From: Candidatus Bathyarchaeota archaeon
GTDB taxonomy: Archaea; Thermoproteota; Bathyarchaeia; TCS64
Length of the DNA stretch: 16,790 nt
Reading direction: 5' to 3'
NCBI GenBank assembly: GCA_013329615.1
Contig: DUKA01000121.1
Coordinates: 1-16,790, forward strand
Shown here: piece by piece, positions 12,924 to 16,790 of the stretch
Position numbering within the stretch: position 1 is the first letter of the stretch
Layout of the letters: the number at the start of each line of letters is the position of its first letter
Made by a program: the position numbers and the translations under genes
Notes under the pieces: model-generated
Databases searched by the model: none
What the model saw: the letters and a program-made list of their open reading frames with translations, nothing else
What the model was told of the DNA's origin: nothing

Positions 12924-14861
12924 CTACATGCGCTCGGGGGCTTCGATACCTAGGACTGCGCAGCCGTTGTGGAGGACTACGCGTACGGCGTCGACTAGTG
13001 CGAGGCGTGCCCCGACTAGTCCGGGTGTCTCGGCGTTTAGGACGCGTAGGGCTGAGTAGAAGCTGTTGTACTTGTCTGCGAGGCTGTTAAGGTAGGCTGT
13101 GATTGTGCCGGGTTTCAGCACGTCAGCTGCCTCAGCGAAGACCTCGGGCCAGTTGGCGACTGCTGCGGCGACCTCGCGTTCCTTGGGATCCTTGAGTTGG
13201 CTGAAGTCGGGTGCGGGGCGCTCCTTGGCGCGTATGAGTATGTTGCAGCAGCGGGCGTGGCTGTACTGGACGAACGGGGCGCTGTTGGTCTCGAAGTTGA
13301 GGGCCTTGGCCCAGTCAAATATGACTTGCTTGTTTGCGTCTACGCTGAGTAGGGCATATTTAACGGCGCCTATGCCTACCATGCGGGCGATGTCGCGGCG
13401 CTGCGCCTCTGGGAGGTCGGGTGTGCGCTTCGTTACCTCCTCTAGGGCGAGTTCGGTGCTGCGGTCCATAACGTCGTTTAGTGCGACGAATCTGCCGAGG
13501 CGTCCGCTCATCTTGCCCTCGGGGAGCTTTACGAACTCGTAGCCGAAGTGGAGCTGGTTGTCGCCCATCTCGGGTTTGCCGAGGGCGACGAGTGCGATGC
13601 GTAGCTGTAGCTGGGCGAGTGCTTGCTCCTGACCGATGACGTTTATGACCCTGTCCATGCCTGTGCCGAACTTGTAGATGCTGTACGCCATGTCTCGTAG
13701 GGTGTAGAGGGTTGTGCCGTCACTTCTGACGAGTACGAGGCGTGGGATAGGGTGGTTGGGGGCTAGTCCCCAGCGCTGCTTGAGGGCGTAGATGTTGGCG
13801 ACGGAGTCGCAGTTGAAGATGAGTGCGCCCTGATCGCGCTCGACGAAGTCGGTCTTCTTGAGTGCGTCGAGGACCTCGTCCGCCTTGTGTTCCCAGACTA
13901 GGTCGGATTCGTAGTCGAATGAGTCGTAGCGTATGTTTAGTTCGCCCATAGTTTGGACGAATCCGTCGATGCATATCTTGACGAGTCGTCGTACCGCCTT
14001 CTTGGTTTCGGGGTCGTTGTTTTCGTAGGCGGTGTTGAGTTTAGCTATCTCGGCTGCTGGGTCGGGGTAAGCGGCGATCTTCGCCTTGAGGGCGTTGTAT
14101 ATTTTTGGGGCGGTCTTCTCCAACTCGGCCGCGGCGTTGTCGAACTTCTCCTGCTCCTCCTGCAGCTCGGCGATCATGGGGACGTCGCCCTTCTCCTCGG
14201 CGACCTTCGTCTCCTTGGCGACGCGTAGGAGTTCCATGCTGACGTTTGTGGAGGCGTAGATGTTGCCGATGAATATCTCGCCGCGTGTGGCGGAGTCGGG
14301 CTCGGGTTTGCCGAGGAGGGTCCAGCCCCACGTGGCTAGGGCTACTTGGCGGCCCATGTCGTTAACTAGGAAGTCTACGCGCATCTGGTTGCCGCGTAGG
14401 CGTAGCATGTTCGCTAGGCAGGCGCCTGTGATGGCGTTGCGGGCGTGACCGATGGTGATGGGGTGGATTGGGTTGGCGGAGGTGTGCTCCACCATGATCT
14501 TCTGGGGCTTATCGACCTTGAGGTAGCCGTACTCGAGGTCCGCGGCGGCGGTCTCGAAGACGAGCTTGTAGTAGTTGCCCTCGTCGGCGTGGAAGTTGAT
14601 GTAGCCGTTGACGGCCTCCGCGCTGGCGACGAGGCCGTGCTTCTTGACGTGCTTGGCGATGTTGACGGCGATGTCGGCTGGCTTCTGCCTCAGCGTCTTC
14701 GCGAGCTGGAATGATACTGCTGATGCTAGTTCGCCCATCTTTGGGTCGGGCGGCTGGCTGTATTTGGATTCGGGGAGTGTGGTGCCGGGGTAGGCGGCCT
14801 CTGTGGCGGCCTCGAGCTGGCGCTGGCACTCCTCTCTCAGCTTCGCGAGTGGGTTGGACAT
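12924..14861 (-). CDS. argS: Arginyl-tRNA synthetase
   Basis: ArgRS charges tRNA-Arg with arginine. The 645-residue class I synthetase has an N-terminal additional domain for the tRNA D-loop (to about 115). The HIGH-type motif is PIHPITIGHARN (HIGH as TIGH at 136-139) and the KMSKS-type motif is KMSGR (449-453). The C-terminal DALR anticodon-binding domain spans about 530-645 (from NSAPFVQYSHARCCNIL). A charged helical insertion lies at about 205-300. Length is within the archaeal range of about 550-650. It ends 5 bases from the convergent pilin-like gene. A tRNA-Arg gene lies about 1.2 kb upstream on the same strand. Confidence 0.96.
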   Translation of the reverse strand: MSNPLAKLREECQRQLEAATEAAYPGTTLPESKYSQPPDPKMGELASAVSFQLAKTLRQKPADIAVNIAKHVKKHGLVASAEAVNGYINFHADEGNYYKLVFETAAADLEYGYLKVDKPQKIMVEHTSANPIHPITIGHARNAITGACLANMLRLRGNQMRVDFLVNDMGRQVALATWGWTLLGKPEPDSATRGEIFIGNIYASTNVSMELLRVAKETKVAEEKGDVPMIAELQEEQEKFDNAAAELEKTAPKIYNALKAKIAAYPDPAAEIAKLNTAYENNDPETKKAVRRLVKICIDGFVQTMGELNIRYDSFDYESDLVWEHKADEVLDALKKTDFVERDQGALIFNCDSVANIYALKQRWGLAPNHPIPRLVLVRSDGTTLYTLRDMAYSIYKFGTGMDRVINVIGQEQALAQLQLRIALVALGKPEMGDNQLHFGYEFVKLPEGKMSGRLGRFVALNDVMDRSTELALEEVTKRTPDLPEAQRRDIARMVGIGAVKYALLSVDANKQVIFDWAKALNFETNSAPFVQYSHARCCNILIRAKERPAPDFSQLKDPKEREVAAAVANWPEVFAEAADVLKPGTITAYLNSLADKYNSFYSALRVLNAETPGLVGARLALVDAVRVVLHNGCAVLGIEAPERM

Positions 14862-14892
14862 GATTTGAACCCAGTATGGCGGGGGGGCAGCG

Positions 14893-14906
14893 CCCTAAAA
14901 TGAGTA
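14893..14906 (-). promoter_or_regulatory. Weak TATA-like box for argS
   Basis: The minus strand reads CTCATTTTAGGGCG in the 60-base gap before argS. A start near 14872 would give a leader of about 11 bases. A run of seven G (14881-14887 on the plus strand) lies between box and gene. Confidence 0.3.
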
Positions 14907-14921
14907 TCGCTCCATTTGTGG

Positions 14922-15557
14922 CTACTTTTTGTGGGTCTTGCGGGGGACCATCTTGATGGTGGCGGTGGGGCATGTGGAGACGCAGACGCCGCAGCCCATG
15001 CACTGGGAGGCGTCGTAGACTAGTTCACCGTCCACGAGTTGCCGGGTCCTGAATATGCATCGGTCTACGCAGACTCCGCAGGCGGTGCATTTGTCGTGAT
15101 CGTCCTCAGCGATGAGGTGTGAGGTGAGTATGAGGGGGTATGTGCCCTTCTCGATCATGGGGCGGAGGGTGTTGCAGCAGCATCCGCAGCAGCTGCAGAG
15201 GACCTTGGGCCGGTCGTTGCCCTTGGCGACGTATGCCATGTGTACGAGGCCGGCTTCGTGGCTGCGTTTGAGTGTGGCGAGGGCTTGGTCGAGGGTGATC
15301 TCGTGGCTGCCTCCGCCTCTGATGCCTGCGTCTGCTTGTTCGTCGAGGCTGAGGCAGACGTCGATTGGGGCGTCGCAGTTGTGGTGTTCGGTTCGGCATG
15401 GGCAGTCCCCGACGGCGATCCTGCGCGCCTTGGAGAGGATGGCGCGTGCCTCTGTGAGGTCGAAAACGGTGTGGTAGACGTCGATCTTCACGTTGACTGG
15501 GAGGGTGATGCCGTGGTCGAGTTCGTCCTCCTGTTCTTGGTGTGTTTCAGGCGCCAT
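14922..15557 (-). CDS. Cys-rich 4Fe-4S protein with two C-terminal ferredoxin clusters
   Basis: The 211-residue protein holds 18 cysteines. An N-terminal domain carries C52, C54, C61 and C68 (GDCPCRTEHHNCDAP and DVCLSL) and a dense block CSCCGCCC (121-128). Two ferredoxin motifs follow: CTACGVCVDRC (157-167) and CMGCGVCVSTC (186-196), enough for two 4Fe-4S clusters. The first lacks the usual Pro after the last Cys (CIF). It belongs to a recurring archaeal/anaerobe family of 4Fe-4S binding proteins of unknown partner; electron transfer is the likely role, but the extra Cys domain implies an additional cluster or metal site. The open frame runs to 16025, but the part beyond ATG 15557 is antisense to the next gene. 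No oxidoreductase is adjacent, so the redox partner is unknown. Confidence 0.88.
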   Translation of the reverse strand: MAPETHQEQEDELDHGITLPVNVKIDVYHTVFDLTEARAILSKARRIAVGDCPCRTEHHNCDAPIDVCLSLDEQADAGIRGGGSHEITLDQALATLKRSHEAGLVHMAYVAKGNDRPKVLCSCCGCCCNTLRPMIEKGTYPLILTSHLIAEDDHDKCTACGVCVDRCIFRTRQLVDGELVYDASQCMGCGVCVSTCPTATIKMVPRKTHKK

Positions 15558-15578
15558 GTTCGTCCCCGGCGGATGGCT

Positions 15579-15591
15579 GGATTTAAGGTTT
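15579..15591. promoter_or_regulatory. Shared TATA-like core between the Fe-S and cyclotransferase-like genes
   Basis: The plus strand reads GGATTTAAGGTTT and the minus strand AAACCTTAAATCC, so the TTTAA core is nearly symmetric. Plus-strand start would be near 15611, about 22 bases before the ATG at 15633; minus-strand start would be near 15559, giving a leaderless Fe-S mRNA (ATG 15557). One TBP site could serve both genes. Confidence 0.4.
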
Positions 15592-15632
15592 AGCGGGGCA
15601 AATCTCTTATGGGTTTGTTGCGAGGCGTATCC

Positions 15633-16097
15633 ATGCTTTACTTCGCATATGGGTCGAACCTCTCGACGAAGTATGTTCGGCAGTATACGCCGAGCGCAGT
15701 CTTCGTCAGGCGCGCCCTGCTCCCGAACTTTCACATAGAGTTCAGACGATACTCGGACAACCTGAAGGGCGGGATCAGCACGATCATCGAGGCTCCGGGG
15801 GAGATGGTGCATGGGGTCATCTACGAGGTGGACCCGGGGGAGATAGCGGCGCTGGATATTCTTGAGAAGGTGCCTCTTGGGGTCTACAGGAGGGAGGGCT
15901 TCAAGGTGATGGGGGAGGACGAGAAGTGGTACACGGCGGAGCTCTACCGCGTCGTGAAGCCGGAGGGGCCGTACACGCCGGCGAAGAAGTACGTCTCGTG
16001 GATGGTTGAGGGCATGAAGGAGCACGGCATCGACCCCGCGTACGCGAAGAGGTTCGTGGACCTCTACCCCACGTTACCCGAGTCCTCGGAAAAGTAG
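15633..16097 (+). CDS. Gamma-glutamylcyclotransferase-like (AIG2/GGCT family) protein
   Basis: The 154-residue protein opens with MLYFAYGSNLS, the YGSN loop that defines the GGCT-like fold and binds the substrate's gamma-glutamyl part. The catalytic glutamate of the family corresponds to E78 in ALDILEKVPLGVY. These enzymes release 5-oxoproline from gamma-glutamyl amines or peptides; the substrate here is unknown, and glutathione is not usual in archaea. ATG 15633 is chosen over the upstream ATG at 15609 because GAGG (15622-15625) precedes it with 7-base spacing and the YGSN motif normally lies at the very N-terminus. The TAG stop is immediately next to the 3' end of the convergent tRNA gene. 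Confidence 0.85.
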   Translation: MLYFAYGSNLSTKYVRQYTPSAVFVRRALLPNFHIEFRRYSDNLKGGISTIIEAPGEMVHGVIYEVDPGEIAALDILEKVPLGVYRREGFKVMGEDEKWYTAELYRVVKPEGPYTPAKKYVSWMVEGMKEHGIDPAYAKRFVDLYPTLPESSEK

Positions 16098-16173
16098 TGG
16101 CGAGCCCGGTGGGATTCGAACCCACGCTCTCCGGCTTCGGAGGCCGACGCCTTATCCGCTGGGCTACGGGCTC
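16098..16173 (-). tRNA. tRNA-Arg (anticodon CCG), CCA encoded
   Basis: All parts fold: acceptor GAGCCCG/CGGGCTC, D-stem GCC/GGC, anticodon stem TCGGC/GCCGG (one G-U pair), T-stem GTGGG/CCCAC with loop TTCGAAT. The anticodon CCG is at 16140-16138, reading CGG arginine codons. Discriminator base G is followed by an encoded CCA (16100-16098). The length is 76 bases with a 5-base variable loop and no intron. A TATA-like box lies about 25 bases upstream. The 3' end touches the stop codon of the convergent gene with no gap. argS is encoded 1.2 kb away on the same strand. Confidence 0.95.
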
Positions 16174-16196
16174 AACCACCTAGCCAACGGGGGTTA

Positions 16197-16208
16197 GGGT
16201 TAAAATCG
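16197..16208 (-). promoter_or_regulatory. TATA-like box for tRNA-Arg
   Basis: The minus strand reads CGATTTTAACCC, centred about 29 bases upstream of the mature tRNA 5' end (16173), the expected spacing for a short trailing 5' leader. The gap 16174-16264 otherwise holds a 10-base-spaced repeat and the terminator of the next gene. Confidence 0.5.
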
Positions 16209-16217
16209 TTTCCACAA

Positions 16218-16234
16218 TGCGCCAGCTTGCGCCA
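16218..16234. repeat. Direct repeat TGCGCCA x2, 10-base period
   Basis: TGCGCCA occurs at 16218-16224 and 16228-16234, one helical turn apart, just upstream (minus strand) of the tRNA promoter. It might be a regulatory site, but so short a repeat can arise by chance. Confidence 0.3.
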
Positions 16235-16245
16235 CAGTAGATAAG

Positions 16246-16258
16246 AGAAAAAAAATTT
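16246..16258 (-). terminator. Terminator of the iron-containing alcohol dehydrogenase gene
   Basis: The minus strand carries a run of eight T (16255-16248) starting about 10 bases after the TAA stop (16267-16265), a typical archaeal U-rich terminator. Confidence 0.55.
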
Positions 16259-16264
16259 CTTGGC

Positions 16265-16790
16265 TTAGGTTACTAGGGGGTATTCTTCGCCGTATATCTC
16301 CTCTAGGAACTGGAGGGCGAGTTCCTTGGTCATGTCGCGTATGGCGTAGCTGAACATGACCTTGATCCAGGGGATTGTTACGGCCTGCTCAGCGAGCTTG
16401 GGCAGGTCCTCGTGTCTGACCCCCACTTCCTTGAGGGTCGTGGGGAGGCCCACGTCCACGATGAGGCTCCTTACTGCCTCGACGGCGGCTTGCGCGGCGT
16501 CCCTCCTGTTGAGTCCCGTGGTGTCGACGCCCATCGCCTCGGCTATCGCGGCGAGTTTGTCGGGGGAGACGACTATGTTGTGCTCCATGGCGTGTGGGAG
16601 GGCGAGGCCGCAGGCTATTCCGTGGGGTATCCTGTAGACGGAGCCGATGAGGTGGCCGAAGCCGTGCGCCTCGATGTCCCCTGCGTTCATCTCCGAGAAC
16701 GCCTCGGTGAGGGTAGCGAGGGCCATGTTGTAGCGTGCCTCGAGGTTGTTGGGTTGGTAGACGGCGGTGCCCAGGCTGGCGGAGATGAGT
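16265..16790 (-). CDS. Iron-containing alcohol dehydrogenase family protein, C-terminal part (runs off right edge)
   Basis: The frame is open to the right edge, so about 174 C-terminal residues are visible; an internal ATG at 16726 is not the start. The segment contains NLEARYNMALA, then HGFGHLIGSVYRIPHG, which matches the region of group III (Fe-type) alcohol dehydrogenases with the last two metal-binding histidines. The C-terminal helical bundle ends EEIYGEEYPLV. These enzymes interconvert alcohols and aldehydes or ketones with NAD(P)H; substrate cannot be told from this part, and the nucleotide-binding N-terminal domain and first metal ligands are outside the window. A T-run terminator follows the stop. 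Confidence 0.88.
   Translation of the reverse strand, partial: LISASLGTAVYQPNNLEARYNMALATLTEAFSEMNAGDIEAHGFGHLIGSVYRIPHGIACGLALPHAMEHNIVVSPDKLAAIAEAMGVDTTGLNRRDAAQAAVEAVRSLIVDVGLPTTLKEVGVRHEDLPKLAEQAVTIPWIKVMFSYAIRDMTKELALQFLEEIYGEEYPLVT

Noticed and set aside
15558..16025. N-terminal extension of the Fe-S protein frame
   Set aside because: It is antisense to the well-supported cyclotransferase-like gene, and the family-like part starts at ATG 15557 next to a TATA-like box.

Overview
The window is archaeal chromosomal DNA, moderately GC-rich and tightly packed. The domain is clear from TFB (the archaeal TFIIB), an A-type ATPase with subunits I and K, a separate PurS subunit, two proteins with class III (archaellin/pilin-type) signal peptides, a family 4 uracil-DNA glycosylase, and short AT-rich TATA-like boxes upstream of most transcription units. 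Ribosome binding sites of the GAGGTG/GGTGA type occur beside nearly leaderless starts. The overall flavour suggests a TACK-type lineage, possibly Bathyarchaeia, but that placement is an impression from the protein sequences and no search was run.

Layout, left to right. At 1-415 (minus strand) purS and the 5' part of purL overlap by 4 bases. At 588-3637 (minus) lies a membrane-only A-ATPase cluster: a small two-helix protein of unknown function, subunit I and the proteolipid subunit K, each with its own TATA-like box; the catalytic-head genes are absent. At 3688-5071 tfb and a PadR-like regulator gene diverge around a perfect 8+8 bp dyad. At 5068-9898 (minus) four genes form a probable operon: an ArsR-type regulator, the two halves of a heterodimeric ABC exporter, and a ModE-like DNA-binding protein whose end converges on the PadR-like gene.

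From about 9971 to 12918 (plus) come a family 4 uracil-DNA glycosylase, a HicB-like/DinB-like fusion protein, and two overlapping genes for pilin-like secreted proteins. From 12924 to 15557 (minus) come argS and a Cys-rich 4Fe-4S protein. A gamma-glutamylcyclotransferase-like gene (15633-16097, plus) ends directly against the 3' end of a tRNA-Arg(CCG) gene (minus). The window closes with the C-terminal half of an iron-containing alcohol dehydrogenase (minus, running off the right edge).

The genes fall into ordinary housekeeping units (purine synthesis, ATPase, general transcription factor, arginyl-tRNA synthetase with a tRNA-Arg nearby, base-excision repair) and accessory units (exporter with its regulator, pilin-like pair, DinB-like fusion, Fe-S protein). 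There is no gene-free stretch longer than 300 bases. I saw no insertion sequence, CRISPR array, prophage or rRNA. No completely new system is evident. The most useful leads are the dyad between tfb and the PadR-like gene, the HicB-DinB fusion, the overlapping pilin-like pair, the Cys-rich Fe-S protein, and the unknown small membrane protein attached to the ATPase genes.
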